From positions 1,860,001 to 1,924,000 of the forward strand of contig NZ_CP065534.1 in the NCBI RefSeq assembly GCF_015999465.1: a stretch of DNA of 64,000 nucleotides. The letters run 5' to 3'. Positions 38,548 to 48,967 of the stretch are shown here, in pieces. Origin of the DNA: Lonsdalea populi (lineage in GTDB: Bacteria > Pseudomonadota > Gammaproteobacteria > Enterobacterales > Enterobacteriaceae). The position numbers and the translations under genes were made by a program. Numbering within the stretch: the stretch's first letter is position 1; each line of letters starts with the position of its first letter. Under the pieces are notes generated by a model, which saw only the letters and a program-made list of their open reading frames with translations, did not search any database and had not been told where the DNA came from.

Positions 38548-40398
38548 ATGCGCACGATGTGGCGGATTTTCAGCGGATTCTTTAAGTGGGGTTGGTGCCT
38601 GCTTAATTTCATCCGGGAATTCATCCTCAATATTTTTCTTATCATGCTGATCCTGGTCGGCGTGGGTATTTACACTCAGTTCAAGACGCCCCCTCCGGAA
38701 ACCGCCAAGGGCGCGCTGATGCTGAACATCACCGGCGTCGTCGTCGACAAACCGTCAGTGAATAATAAACTGCGGCAGTTTGGCCGCGAGTTTTTTGGCG
38801 TTTCCGCCAATCGCAATCAGGAAAACTCGCTATTTGACGTGATTGACGTGATTCGGCAGGCCAAAAACGACCGTAACATCAGCGGCATGGTGATGGATCT
38901 TTCAGACTTCGTCGGCGCCGACCAGCCGTCTTTGCAGTATATCGGCAAGGCGCTGCGTGAATTCCGTGACGCGGGCAAACCGATTTACGCCGTAGGCGAT
39001 AACTACGACCAGCCGCAGTACTACCTGGCCAGTTACGCCAACAAGATTTTCCTGACGCCGCAAGGCGGCATCGACCTGCATGGCTTCGCCACCAACAATC
39101 TTTATTATAAAACGCTGTTGGATAAGCTGAAGGTCACCACGCACATCTTCCGCGTCGGCACCTACAAATCCGCCGTCGAACCCTACATTCGGGATGATAT
39201 GTCCCCCGCCGCACGGGATGCTGACGCTCGTTGGGTCAACGGCCTGTGGCAAAACTACCTCGCGACGGTCGCGGCAAATCGCAAGATCACGCCTCAGCAG
39301 CTCTTCCCCGGCGCTGAAGGCCTGCTCACCGCGCTGCGCGCTGCGGATGGCGACACCGCACGCTATGCGCTGGATAACAAATTGGTGGATGAAGTTGCTT
39401 CCCGCACAGTCATTGAGCAAAAGCTGATCAAAACGTTCGGCTGGGATGCTAAGAACAAAAACTTTAACTACACCTCCCTCTATGACTACACGCTGTCCGA
39501 CCCTCAGCCAGATAACAACCAGATTGCCGTAATCTTCGCCAACGGGATGATCGTCGATGGTAATGAAGCGCCCGGCTATGTCGGCGGCAATACGACGGCC
39601 GGACAGATCCGCGACGCCCGGCTCGACCCCAAGGTGAAAGCCATCATCCTGCGGGTGAACAGCCCGGGGGGCAGCGTCACCGCATCCGAGAAAATCCGCG
39701 CCGAGCTGGCTACCGCACGCCAGGCGGGCAAACCCATTGTGGTTTCAATGGGGGGCATGGCCGCCTCCGGCGGTTACTGGATCTCCACGCCCGCTAACGC
39801 CATTATCGCCAGCCCCAGCACGCTCACGGGTTCCATCGGCATCTTCGGCGTGATTAACACGGTTGAGAATACGCTGGACAGCGTCGGCGTCCATACCGAC
39901 GGCGTCGCCACCTCTCCTCTGGCCGATTTGTCCATGACTAAAGCGCTGCCGCCTGAATTCGGCCAGCTGATGCAGATCAACATCGAGCGAGGCTACAAAA
40001 CTTTTCTTTCTTTGGTGGCCAAGTCCCGCAACAAAACCCCGCAACAGGTGGACGAAATCGCACAAGGCCACGTCTGGATCGGCCGCGATGCGAAAGCCAA
40101 CGACCTGGTCGACACGCTTGGCGACTTCGACGACGCGGTGAAGAAAGCGGCTGAGCTCGCCAAGTTGGACCGTCATCAACTGGTGTGGTTCGAAGAGGAC
40201 GAAGGGTTGATAGACGCACTCTTCAATCAGGTTCGGAGCTCGGTCTATGCCCAGTTCCCGGACGCCTTGCAGACGCTGATCCCCGCACCTGCCGCGGAGC
40301 TAAGCGAGATGCTTCGCGCTCAACCGTCCTTGTCGAATAAACTGACCGACCCGCAACATCGCTATGCCATGTGTCTAAGCTGCGGCAACGTTCGCTAA
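38548..40398 (+). CDS. sppA: signal peptide peptidase SppA (protease IV)
   Basis: An inner-membrane serine protease that degrades cleaved signal peptides. The 616-residue protein has one N-terminal anchor (about 25-47) and two tandem S49 domains. The general-base lysine is in RVGTYKSAVEP (about 209) and the nucleophile serine in GGMAASGGYW (about 409), the known Ser-Lys dyad split between the two domains. A terminator follows the stop. Confidence 0.96.
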   Translation: MRTMWRIFSGFFKWGWCLLNFIREFILNIFLIMLILVGVGIYTQFKTPPPETAKGALMLNITGVVVDKPSVNNKLRQFGREFFGVSANRNQENSLFDVIDVIRQAKNDRNISGMVMDLSDFVGADQPSLQYIGKALREFRDAGKPIYAVGDNYDQPQYYLASYANKIFLTPQGGIDLHGFATNNLYYKTLLDKLKVTTHIFRVGTYKSAVEPYIRDDMSPAARDADARWVNGLWQNYLATVAANRKITPQQLFPGAEGLLTALRAADGDTARYALDNKLVDEVASRTVIEQKLIKTFGWDAKNKNFNYTSLYDYTLSDPQPDNNQIAVIFANGMIVDGNEAPGYVGGNTTAGQIRDARLDPKVKAIILRVNSPGGSVTASEKIRAELATARQAGKPIVVSMGGMAASGGYWISTPANAIIASPSTLTGSIGIFGVINTVENTLDSVGVHTDGVATSPLADLSMTKALPPEFGQLMQINIERGYKTFLSLVAKSRNKTPQQVDEIAQGHVWIGRDAKANDLVDTLGDFDDAVKKAAELAKLDRHQLVWFEEDEGLIDALFNQVRSSVYAQFPDALQTLIPAPAAELSEMLRAQPSLSNKLTDPQHRYAMCLSCGNVR

Positions 40399-40407
40399 TA
40401 ACTAAGC

Positions 40408-40438
40408 CAGCCCGGGGGACTATCGTCGGGCTGCTTTT
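40408..40438 (+). terminator. intrinsic terminator after sppA
   Basis: CAGCCCG (40408-40414) pairs with CGGGCTG (40427-40433) around a 12-base loop and is followed by CTTTTC. It begins 10 bases after the sppA stop. Confidence 0.75.
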
Positions 40439-40489
40439 CACCTCGCTTCGCTTTATAATCCATTTTTTGATTTTGACATAATCACCTCC

Positions 40490-41506
40490 ATGCAAAAGAA
40501 ATCCATTTATGTCGCCTACACGGGCGGTACGATCGGCATGCAACACTCCGCTCAAGGCTATATCCCGGTGTCGGGCCATCTCCAGCAGCAACTGGCGCAG
40601 ATGCCGGAATTTCATCGGCCGGAAATGCCGTCCTTCACCATTCATGAATACACGCCGCTGATCGACTCCTCGGACATGACGCCGGAAGACTGGCAGATCA
40701 TCGCCAACGACATACGGCAACACGACGATGACTATGATGGTTTCGTCATTTTGCATGGGACCGACACGATGGCCTTCACCGCGTCGGCGCTCTCGTTCAT
40801 GCTGGAAAATCTGGCTAAGCCCGTTATCGTGACAGGGTCACAAATCCCGTTGGCCGAACTGCGCTCTGACGGGCAAACCAACCTGCTGAACGCGCTGTAT
40901 GTGGCGGCCAACCATCCTATCAATGAGGTCAGCCTGTTTTTCAACAACAAGCTGCTGCGCGGCAACCGCACTACCAAAGCCCATGCCGACGGTTTCGATG
41001 CGTTCTCCTCCCCCAATTATCCTGTGCTGCTGGAAACCGGTATCCATATTCGCCGTCTCTCTTCGGCACCACTGTTGGCGTCGAGCGAGCCGCTGATTGT
41101 TCATGACATCACCCCTCAGCCCATCGGCGTTATCACGATTTACCCCGGCATTTCCGCCGACGTGGTGCGCAATTTCTTGCTTCAGCCGGTCCGGGCATTG
41201 ATTCTACGCTCATACGGCGTCGGCAACGCCCCCCAGAATAAAGCATTTCTGAAAGAGCTGCGGGAAGCGTCCGATCGCGGCATTATCGTCGTCAATCTGA
41301 CGCAGTGCATGTCCGGCTGCGTCAATATGGAAGGCTATGCGACGGGTAACGCATTATCGCAGGCCGGCGTGATCGGCGGATTTGATATGACCGTTGAGGC
41401 GACGCTCACCAAGCTGCACTATCTGCTGAGCCGAGACGACCTGTCTCCTGATGATATCCGTCTTCTGATGCAGCAGGATCTTCGGGGTGAACTCAGCAAT
41501 AGCTAA
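40490..41506 (+). CDS. ansA: cytoplasmic L-asparaginase I
   Basis: Hydrolyses asparagine to aspartate and ammonia in the cytoplasm (type I, lower affinity, no signal peptide). The 338 residues contain the two catalytic threonine motifs, YTGGTIGM (Thr near 13-14) and LHGTDTMAFTAS (Thr near 90). pncA follows after only 14 bases, so the two are co-transcribed. Confidence 0.96.
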   Translation: MQKKSIYVAYTGGTIGMQHSAQGYIPVSGHLQQQLAQMPEFHRPEMPSFTIHEYTPLIDSSDMTPEDWQIIANDIRQHDDDYDGFVILHGTDTMAFTASALSFMLENLAKPVIVTGSQIPLAELRSDGQTNLLNALYVAANHPINEVSLFFNNKLLRGNRTTKAHADGFDAFSSPNYPVLLETGIHIRRLSSAPLLASSEPLIVHDITPQPIGVITIYPGISADVVRNFLLQPVRALILRSYGVGNAPQNKAFLKELREASDRGIIVVNLTQCMSGCVNMEGYATGNALSQAGVIGGFDMTVEATLTKLHYLLSRDDLSPDDIRLLMQQDLRGELSNS

Positions 41507-41520
41507 TTTCTGGAGGTGAT

Positions 41521-42171
41521 ATGACGAAAGCGCTGTTACTGATCGATTTGCAGAATGACTTTTGTCCCGGCGGCTCACTGGCCGTTAGTGAAGGCGATTG
41601 CGTGATCCCAGTAGCCAACCGGGTCATTTCCGCCTGTCAAACTGCACATGCCGCCGTCGTAGCCAGCCTCGACTGGCATCCGGCCGACCACCGCAGCTTT
41701 GCCGTCAATTCTGGTACGACTATCGGTGAGGTCGGCGAGCTGGAAGGGCTGCCTCAGGTATGGTGGCCCGCGCACTGCGTCGCGGGCGAACCGGGCGCGG
41801 AGTTTCACCCCGCCCTGGAGCAGCAGGCCATTGACTGGATTGTCCGTAAAGGAACCGATAGTAGCATCGACAGCTATAGCGCCTTCTTCGATAACGGGCA
41901 CCGGGTAAAAACAGAACTGGACGACTGGCTGCGCGCCCGCCACATCGACTCGCTCACCATTATGGGATTGGCGACGGATTATTGCGTGAAGTACACGGTG
42001 CTGGATGCGTTGGCGCTGGGGTATCATACCGAGGTCTTGGTTGACGGCTGTCGCGGGGTCAACCTGCAACCCGCAGACAGCCAAGAGGCGCTTCAGGAGA
42101 TGCGGGCGCGTGGCGCGATCCTGACGGACTCACACGCATTCATCAGCGCGCTCGCCTCCTCACAGGGCTAG
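41521..42171 (+). CDS. pncA: nicotinamidase/pyrazinamidase
   Basis: Converts nicotinamide to nicotinate for NAD salvage. The 216-residue protein has the catalytic Asp9 (LIDLQNDF), the metal-binding histidines in DWHPADHRSF, the conserved lysine in VRKGTD and the nucleophile Cys in GLATDYCVKYT. The ribosome site GGAGGTGAT directly before ATG 41521 is a near-perfect anti-SD match, so translation should be strong. Confidence 0.96.
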   Translation: MTKALLLIDLQNDFCPGGSLAVSEGDCVIPVANRVISACQTAHAAVVASLDWHPADHRSFAVNSGTTIGEVGELEGLPQVWWPAHCVAGEPGAEFHPALEQQAIDWIVRKGTDSSIDSYSAFFDNGHRVKTELDDWLRARHIDSLTIMGLATDYCVKYTVLDALALGYHTEVLVDGCRGVNLQPADSQEALQEMRARGAILTDSHAFISALASSQG

Positions 42172-42205
42172 ACCGGCTGTGGCGGAGACGATAACGTCAA
42201 CGCCA

Positions 42206-42487
42206 TTAGTCCTGTGGTTTCAGCACCGCAATCGACTCGGCTGTAGAGGCAAAACGCTGCTTGAGAGCCTGTTTGCTTTTGATTTCGATTTCTCCCTGCT
42301 GATTGACGCTCATATGATCGGCCTCCATGTTATGCCGTGACTGCCAGAGTAGAACCATCTGCATGGCGTTGTCTTTCTGATCTGAAGTCAGCGCCACGCC
42401 GTCGGGCCATTTACCCAACTCCACCGCAGTGACTAACCGCTGATAGACCTCCGGCGTCATCGCCTTCAGCACATCCTCAATCTGCAT
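42206..42487 (-). CDS. yeaC: DUF1315 protein YeaC
   Basis: A 93-residue soluble protein matching E. coli YeaC (90 residues) in its first half: DVLKAMTPEVYQRLVTAVELGKWPDGVALT. No function is known. It is convergent with pncA and lies downstream of msrB on the same strand; a Cra-like operator sits in the 143-base gap between msrB and yeaC. Confidence 0.92.
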   Translation of the reverse strand: MQIEDVLKAMTPEVYQRLVTAVELGKWPDGVALTSDQKDNAMQMVLLWQSRHNMEADHMSVNQQGEIEIKSKQALKQRFASTAESIAVLKPQD

Positions 42488-42602
42488 TCCCAGATGCCTC
42501 CTCGGTGCGTTTTTAGATTGTTATTGATACCCTCTGCAGGGCAGATTTTTCCCTCTGGTTTATCCTGCATTTCCGCCTCGAAAGCCCATAAAATTCATTA
42601 TT

Positions 42603-42620
42603 AGCTGAAACGTTTCAATT
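42603..42620. promoter_or_regulatory. Cra (FruR) operator-like palindrome
   Basis: AGCTGAAACGTTTCAATT contains the perfect palindrome TTGAAACGTTTCAA apart from the flanking base, and fits the Cra consensus GCTGAAACGTTTCA well. It lies about 115 bases upstream of the yeaC start and just after the msrB stop. gapA, a known Cra target in E. coli, is close by but on the far side of msrB. Confidence 0.6.
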
Positions 42621-42630
42621 AAATGGACAT

Positions 42631-43047
42631 CTAGCCATCTATTTCCTGTTTGTTTTCAGCATCGATGAAACTCAGTGAGGCCGAATTCACGCAATAACGC
42701 TCACCGGTCGTCTCCTTAGGGCCATCAGGAAACACGTGTCCAAGATGGGCATCGCAATTGCCGCAACGAATTTCCATTCGATGCATATTGTGCGAATTAT
42801 CATCCAGATAACGAATGGCCTCCGCAGATACGGGCTGATCAAAGCTGGGCCAGCCGCAGCCGGAGTCAAACTTGTTACCCGAATAAAACAACGGTTGCTT
42901 ACAACATAGACAGTGGTAAAAGCCGGACTGCTTGTTATGCAACAATTTGCCGGAGAACGGCGGTTCAGTCCCCCGCTGTTGAGTGACATATTGTTGTATT
43001 TCGGTAAGATTATCGCGCTTAGGAGCGTCGGGAAGGTGCTTGTTCAT
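42631..43047 (-). CDS. msrB: peptide methionine-R-sulfoxide reductase
   Basis: Reduces the R form of methionine sulfoxide in proteins. The 138-residue enzyme has two zinc CxxC pairs ([10 protein letters not shown] and [11 protein letters not shown]), the GWPSF motif and the catalytic cysteine in RYCVNSASL. Start ATG 43047 (MNKHLPDAP) matches the family length; ATG 43059 would add four residues, and neither has a strong ribosome site. It is divergent from gapA. Confidence 0.94.
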   Translation of the reverse strand: MNKHLPDAPKRDNLTEIQQYVTQQRGTEPPFSGKLLHNKQSGFYHCLCCKQPLFYSGNKFDSGCGWPSFDQPVSAEAIRYLDDNSHNMHRMEIRCGNCDAHLGHVFPDGPKETTGERYCVNSASLSFIDAENKQEIDG

Positions 43048-43173
43048 AACATCGCTCATTAAAGAAGTTAAAACAGGTGTTAAACAGTATAGACTGTCAG
43101 CGCTACAAAAAATTAACACTCAAAGCGTTATTCGGTCTCTCATTACGATAGGCGAGAGTCTGACAGGGTACTA

Positions 43174-43193
43174 ATTGTGATCTGGGTCACAAT
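43174..43193 (+). promoter_or_regulatory. CRP-cAMP binding site upstream of gapA
   Basis: TGTGA-TCTGGG-TCACA (43176-43191) matches the CRP consensus TGTGA-N6-TCACA in all ten key positions. It lies between msrB and gapA, about 210 bases before the gapA start. E. coli gapA is known to be driven partly by a CRP-dependent promoter. Confidence 0.85.
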
Positions 43194-43391
43194 AATACCC
43201 CCGTCGGGTGTTCTCATCCCCGCCCAATGCTCCTATCATGATGTCCAACAACTTTAATGTCCCAGTAGATGATTTATCGTGCAAGGGTTGCCCATAGTTT
43301 TGACATACAGCAACTATTGACACGATTCCGCTTGACCCTCGGGAAGGTTTTTGTAATTTTACAGCCAACCTTTTATTCACAAACCAAATAG

Positions 43392-44399
<1,008 letters not shown>

Positions 44400-44425
44400 T
44401 GAGCTGAAGATCGGTAACTGATATC

Positions 44426-44450
44426 AAGGGCGACGCAAGTCGCCCTTTTT
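44426..44450 (+). terminator. intrinsic terminator after gapA
   Basis: AGGGCGAC (44427-44434), GCAA tetraloop and GTCGCCCT (44439-44446) form a perfect 8-bp stem running into five T residues. Confidence 0.95.
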
Positions 44451-44779
44451 AATGCGCGCTTGTCTTGAATGCGCGACCGCATGCCTCGCGCCCTACACCA
44501 CGCTCCGTTTCAACGCTTCTACCGACTCACCCGACTGGCTCGTCGTTTTCATCAACTTAACCATGTCATTTTCCTGCCGCTGCGATTGTCTTGATTCGCC
44601 AGCAGCCTCGAACGCAGTCTGTCATGTCCTGGCTGAGGCAGCCCGATGGAGTAGCGTGATAGCTGATGATGCTGTTTTTAACGTGGTTCGACGAGACGGC
44701 GAATTCCTATTGGGCAACGGCGTTATGAGTGCCACAATAATCACTATCGATTTCTACTCATAGATGAATAGGACCGCCC
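44451..44779. other. gap between gapA and yeaD
   Basis: About 0.33 kb. One open frame (44452-44763, 103 codons) starts inside the gapA terminator tail, has no ribosome site and no recognisable domain, and its composition does not resemble neighbouring genes, so it is not called. The region presumably holds the yeaD promoter; none could be placed firmly. Confidence 0.55.
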
Positions 44780-45664
44780 ATGACTGATGCTATTTTCTCC
44801 CTTCCCGTCAGCAAAACGATTTCCCCCCATATTACGTTACGCCAGCAGGATCAACTGCCGATTGTCGTCATTGACCATCCGCAGCTGAGAGCCGCCGTCG
44901 CACTGCAAGGAGCTCATCTGATCGCCTGGCAGCCCACCGACGCCGCACCGGTCATTTGGCTCAGCGACAACACGCTGTTTCAGGAAGGGAAAGCGATTCG
45001 CGGAGGCATTCCTATCTGCTTCCCTTGGTTTGGTCCCGTCGCCGAACCGAGCCACGGCTTCGCGCGCATTATGCCCTGGGCCTTCTCATCCCATATCGAT
45101 GATGCAGACGGTGTTACGCTGACCCTGACGCTGCGAGACAACGAGGAAACGCGCGCCATCTGGCCGCAGGCGTTCAAAATAGATGCCCGCTTCGTATTAA
45201 CCCAAACCTCGTGTGATGTGGAGCTGGCGTTCGAAGGGGAATACAGTATGACTAGCGCCCTGCACACTTATTTTAATATTGGGGACATTCGCCGTGTTCA
45301 CATCAGCGGGCTGGGCGAGCGCTTTATCGATAAGGTCGACCCGGATAATACCGGCATCGAACGGGGCGATCTCACCTTCTCCGACCGCACCGACCGGATC
45401 TATACCGAGCCTGAAGCGATCAGCGTAATCCACGATCCGGTTCTTCAGCGCACTATACAAGTGCACCACTTTAACCACAGCGATGTCGTGGCCTGGAACC
45501 CGGGAGAGCAGCTGTCGAAGTCGATGTCGGATCTCACCGACGAGGGGTATAAGACGTTCGTGTGCGTGGAAACTACCCGTATCAGTCAACCATTTAACAT
45601 GACACGCCATGCGCCAGCCAAATTGGCCACCTCTATACGCGTTCATTCCACCCATGCGAAATAA
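44780..45664 (+). CDS. yeaD: glucose-6-phosphate 1-epimerase (YeaD mutarotase)
   Basis: A 294-residue galactose-mutarotase-like beta-sandwich enzyme that interconverts the anomers of hexose-6-phosphates. GGIPICFPWFGP and the histidine in SHGFARIMPW, plus the catalytic glutamate in VCVETTRIS, are typical of YeaD. It is unlinked transcriptionally from gapA but conserved next to it in enterobacteria. A strong symmetric hairpin follows. Confidence 0.94.
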   Translation: MTDAIFSLPVSKTISPHITLRQQDQLPIVVIDHPQLRAAVALQGAHLIAWQPTDAAPVIWLSDNTLFQEGKAIRGGIPICFPWFGPVAEPSHGFARIMPWAFSSHIDDADGVTLTLTLRDNEETRAIWPQAFKIDARFVLTQTSCDVELAFEGEYSMTSALHTYFNIGDIRRVHISGLGERFIDKVDPDNTGIERGDLTFSDRTDRIYTEPEAISVIHDPVLQRTIQVHHFNHSDVVAWNPGEQLSKSMSDLTDEGYKTFVCVETTRISQPFNMTRHAPAKLATSIRVHSTHAK

Positions 45665-45742
45665 CCCCTTTTAAAGCGCGAAACGGCACGGTCACGTTAT
45701 ACCGTGCTGGCTATCCAGACAGACCGCGCCTTATCATAAAGC

Positions 45743-45776
45743 AAACGCACCGTAAACTGACGTTTACGGTGCGTTT
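45743..45776. terminator. bidirectional terminator-like hairpin between yeaD and mipA
   Basis: AAACGCACCGTAAAC (45743-45757), TGAC loop and GTTTACGGTGCGTTT (45762-45776) form a perfect 15-bp stem with A/T at its base. It lies between two convergent genes and can serve both. A smaller hairpin (GCACGGT/ACCGTGC) sits just upstream at about 45687. Confidence 0.8.
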
Positions 45777-45802
45777 AAAGCACAAAAATAGTGCATTCTA
45801 AC

Positions 45803-46549
45803 TTAAAAGGCGTAGCTGATTCCGCCTCCGAGCATCACACTATCGCTTTTCTCAACCATCGGGCTGCTTTTCACTTCATCGCTAAAACGGGTGTAGCGGC
45901 CGATAATCCAGGTGTTCCAGCGCGGAGTAATTGAATACCCCACGCTCAGTTCCAGATAGGGGTCCCAACTGTCTCCCGGACGGTAGCGTTGAATGCCCGA
46001 ACGCGATGATTCTCCATTGCTGACACCGTAGTAGTAGCGGTTCTGACGCGCGCTCGACCAGTTAACGCCGATCCCCGGCGTGATATGCCACTGGTCGGCG
46101 TCAATGCGATAGAGATAGGCGGTATCCCACACGATGCCATCGCTGTTGCCCAGCGCGTCGGCGGTCAGGACGCTGCGGATAGCCCCCCATTGCGCATCAT
46201 GACGATAAGCCAGGCCGCCCATCAGCGTGCCGCGGCGCTTGTCCAGCTGCTTCATACTGCCGTCGTCACTGTCGCCTGGCTTGAATCCGAACGGATTATA
46301 GTAGGCAGTCAGCGAAAGTTTATTTTGCGCGTCGTTCCACAGATAGTAGCCGCCGCCCAGCCCTCGAAAATAGACGTTATCGCTTTCATAGACCACCTGC
46401 GGGAATGGATAAATGTGGTTATCGTCGCCGCGATAAACCGACGTTTTTCCGATGGCCCCCATCCCCAGAGAAAAGGTATCCGCCTGTGCGGGCAACGTCG
46501 CGGTAACGCCTAGCATCAGCACGACACCTAATGATTGAAGTTTTTTCAC
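45803..46549 (-). CDS. mipA: MltA-interacting protein MipA (OmpV family)
   Basis: An outer-membrane beta-barrel scaffold reported to bind MltA and PBP1B in murein synthesis. The 248-residue precursor begins at GTG 46549, preceded by AGGAGAAGG; this gives the E. coli length, while earlier ATG codons give an unlike extension. Signal peptide KKLQSLGVVLMLGVTATLPAQA ends near residue 22. FRGLGGGYYLWNDAQNKLS and the terminal aromatic strand (GGGISYAF) are typical. Confidence 0.93.
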   Translation of the reverse strand: MKKLQSLGVVLMLGVTATLPAQADTFSLGMGAIGKTSVYRGDDNHIYPFPQVVYESDNVYFRGLGGGYYLWNDAQNKLSLTAYYNPFGFKPGDSDDGSMKQLDKRRGTLMGGLAYRHDAQWGAIRSVLTADALGNSDGIVWDTAYLYRIDADQWHITPGIGVNWSSARQNRYYYGVSNGESSRSGIQRYRPGDSWDPYLELSVGYSITPRWNTWIIGRYTRFSDEVKSSPMVEKSDSVMLGGGISYAF

Positions 46550-46870
46550 TGCTGGCCTTCTCCTGTTCCGATCTGGCCTCCCGTAGGAGTAAGCTGACAT
46601 CATGATCATGCCGGGAAATAACGCTACTACAGCCTGAAGCAGATAACTTATAACCATTTTTTTTAGTGTCAAAAGGGAGGTCTGTCATACTCGTTCAGAC
46701 CCGCTGCAAAGGGGAATAGCCTCTACCTCGACGGACTGAGTCATTGAAATATATTAAAAAGCCCAAGGAAGAATAGAGGAAATTTCATCGTGACAAACTA
46801 CGCTTTAAAGTGAAGAGGACATTCCCTTGCGGCGCACGTCGATGTTAAACCTGCGCGGTGCGTCACAAGT

Positions 46871-46886
46871 TGGCATAAGGGTTGCT
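46871..46886 (+). promoter_or_regulatory. sigma-54 promoter of yeaGH
   Basis: TGGCATAAGGGTTGCT has the -24 GG and -12 GC exactly ten bases apart and matches the consensus TGGCAC-N5-TTGCT in nearly all positions. It lies 110 bases upstream of the yeaG start. E. coli yeaG is induced by nitrogen limitation through NtrC and RpoN, so the assignment fits. Confidence 0.85.
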
Positions 46887-46995
46887 GTACTCTGAGGGGG
46901 AATTCTTCTTTAGGAGAGCCAACCATTATATAGACGATATTCATACTCTCGCTCTCTTATTCTGTGTTGTTAATCGACGAAGGACGGGCATCGCT

Positions 46996-48930
46996 ATGAA
47001 CATATTTGATCATTACCGTCAGCGTTATGACGCTGCCAAGGACGAAGAGTTCACACTGCAAGAGTTCCTTAACATCTGCCAGCAAGATCGCAGTGCCTAT
47101 GCAAATGCTGCCGAAAGATTGTTAATGGCTATCGGTGATCCAGTCATGGTGGACACCGCGCAAGAACCACGTCTTTCCCGTTTATTTTCCAACCGGGTCA
47201 TAGCCCGCTACCCTGCTTTCGAAGAGTTTTACGGTATGGAAGAAGCGATAGAACAAATCGTCGCTTATCTCCGCCATGCTGCTCAAGGTCTGGAAGAGAA
47301 GAAACAGATTCTGTATCTGCTCGGCCCCGTGGGCGGAGGGAAATCATCTCTTGCCGAACGATTGAAAGCCCTAATGCAACGGGTGCCCATTTATGTACTC
47401 AGCGCCGACGGCGAACGCAGCCCGGTGAACGACCATCCGCTGAGCCTGTTTAATCCGCATGAAGACGCCGCCATATTGGAAAAAGAGTATGGCGTGCCGC
47501 GTCGTTATCTCGGCACCATTATGTCGCCGTGGGCAGCTAAGCGGCTTCAGGAATTTGGCGGAGACATCACCAAGTTCCGCGTCGTCAAAGTCTGGCCTTC
47601 CATCCTGGCGCAGTTGGCCATCGCCAAGACCGAACCGGGCGATGAGAATAACCAAGATATTTCCGCGCTGGTCGGGAAAGTGGATATCCGCAAACTGGAG
47701 CATTTCGCCCAGAACGACCCCGATGCTTACGGCTACTCCGGCGCACTTTGCCGCGCCAACCAAGGCATTATGGAATTCGTGGAAATGTTCAAGGCCCCGA
47801 TCAAGGTGCTCCATCCCCTGCTGACCGCGACGCAGGAAGGTAACTACAACGGGACAGAAGGCATTGCCGCCCTGCCGTTCAACGGCATCATACTGGCTCA
47901 CTCCAACGAATCGGAATGGGTACAGTTCCGCAACAACAAGAACAACGAGGCCTTCCTCGACCGTGTGTATATCGTCAAGGTGCCGTACTGCCTGCGCGTC
48001 TCGGAAGAGGTCAAAATCTACGATAAGCTGCTGCAAAACAGTGAGCTAAGCCAATCGCCATGCGCCCCTGGCACTCTGGAAACACTGGCGCGCTTCTCTA
48101 TTCTGTCGCGGCTGAAAGACCCCGAAAATTCCAGCACCTATTCGAAGATGCGGGTTTACGACGGGGAAAGCCTGAAAGATACGGATCCGAAAGCTAAGTC
48201 TTATCAGGAATACCGGGACTATGCCGGCGTCGACGAAGGCATGCAGGGGTTGTCCACGCGTTTCGCCTTTAAGATTTTGTCACGCGTGTTCAACTTCGAT
48301 CACAGCGAAGTCGCCGCCAACCCAGTGCACCTGTTCTATGTTCTGGAGCAGCAGATTGAACGCGAACAGTTTCCGCAGGACGTTGCTGAAAAATATTTGG
48401 AGCACTTGAAAGGCTATTTGATTCCTAAATACGCGGAATTTATCGGCAAAGAGATTCAGACCGCCTATCTCGAGTCGTATTCGGAATACGGTCAGAACAT
48501 CTTTGATCGCTATGTCACCTACGCTGACTTCTGGATTCAGGATCAGGAATATCGCGATCCCGATACCGGCCAGTTGTTCGACCGCGAGGCGCTCAACAGC
48601 GAGTTGGAAAAAATCGAGAAGCCGGCAGGCATCAGCAACCCTAAAGACTTCCGTAACGAAATCGTCAACTTTGTACTGCGCGCTCGCGCGGGCAACAACG
48701 GTCGCAATCCGAACTGGACCAGCTACGAAAAATTGCGCACGGTGATCGAGAAGAAAATGTTCTCCAACACCGAAGAGCTGTTGCCGGTGATTTCATTCAA
48801 CACCAAAACCTCTACCGAGGAGCAGAAAAAACACGATGACTTCGTCGACCGTATGATGGAAAAAGGCTATACCCGCAAGCAGGTTCGATTGTTATGCGAA
48901 TGGTACCTGCGCGTAAGAAAGTCGTCTTAA
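46996..48930 (+). CDS. yeaG: PrkA-family serine protein kinase YeaG
   Basis: A 644-residue protein with an N-terminal AAA+ domain (Walker [10 protein letters not shown], about 104-112) and a C-terminal PrkA kinase domain. It is nearly identical to E. coli YeaG in many long blocks ([26 protein letters not shown]). Known work links YeaG to nitrogen starvation and stationary-phase stress. Start ATG 46996 is chosen by homology; the frame runs further upstream into the sigma-54 promoter. yeaH follows after 37 bases. Confidence 0.96.
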   Translation: MNIFDHYRQRYDAAKDEEFTLQEFLNICQQDRSAYANAAERLLMAIGDPVMVDTAQEPRLSRLFSNRVIARYPAFEEFYGMEEAIEQIVAYLRHAAQGLEEKKQILYLLGPVGGGKSSLAERLKALMQRVPIYVLSADGERSPVNDHPLSLFNPHEDAAILEKEYGVPRRYLGTIMSPWAAKRLQEFGGDITKFRVVKVWPSILAQLAIAKTEPGDENNQDISALVGKVDIRKLEHFAQNDPDAYGYSGALCRANQGIMEFVEMFKAPIKVLHPLLTATQEGNYNGTEGIAALPFNGIILAHSNESEWVQFRNNKNNEAFLDRVYIVKVPYCLRVSEEVKIYDKLLQNSELSQSPCAPGTLETLARFSILSRLKDPENSSTYSKMRVYDGESLKDTDPKAKSYQEYRDYAGVDEGMQGLSTRFAFKILSRVFNFDHSEVAANPVHLFYVLEQQIEREQFPQDVAEKYLEHLKGYLIPKYAEFIGKEIQTAYLESYSEYGQNIFDRYVTYADFWIQDQEYRDPDTGQLFDREALNSELEKIEKPAGISNPKDFRNEIVNFVLRARAGNNGRNPNWTSYEKLRTVIEKKMFSNTEELLPVISFNTKTSTEEQKKHDDFVDRMMEKGYTRKQVRLLCEWYLRVRKSS

Positions 48931-48967
48931 TGCGACAGACCGACAGGCAACGTCGTTTGGGGGAAAC

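Noticed and set aside
44452..44763. 103-codon ORF between gapA and yeaD
   Set aside because: It starts within the gapA terminator tail, has no ribosome site, and its residues show no domain or coding bias.
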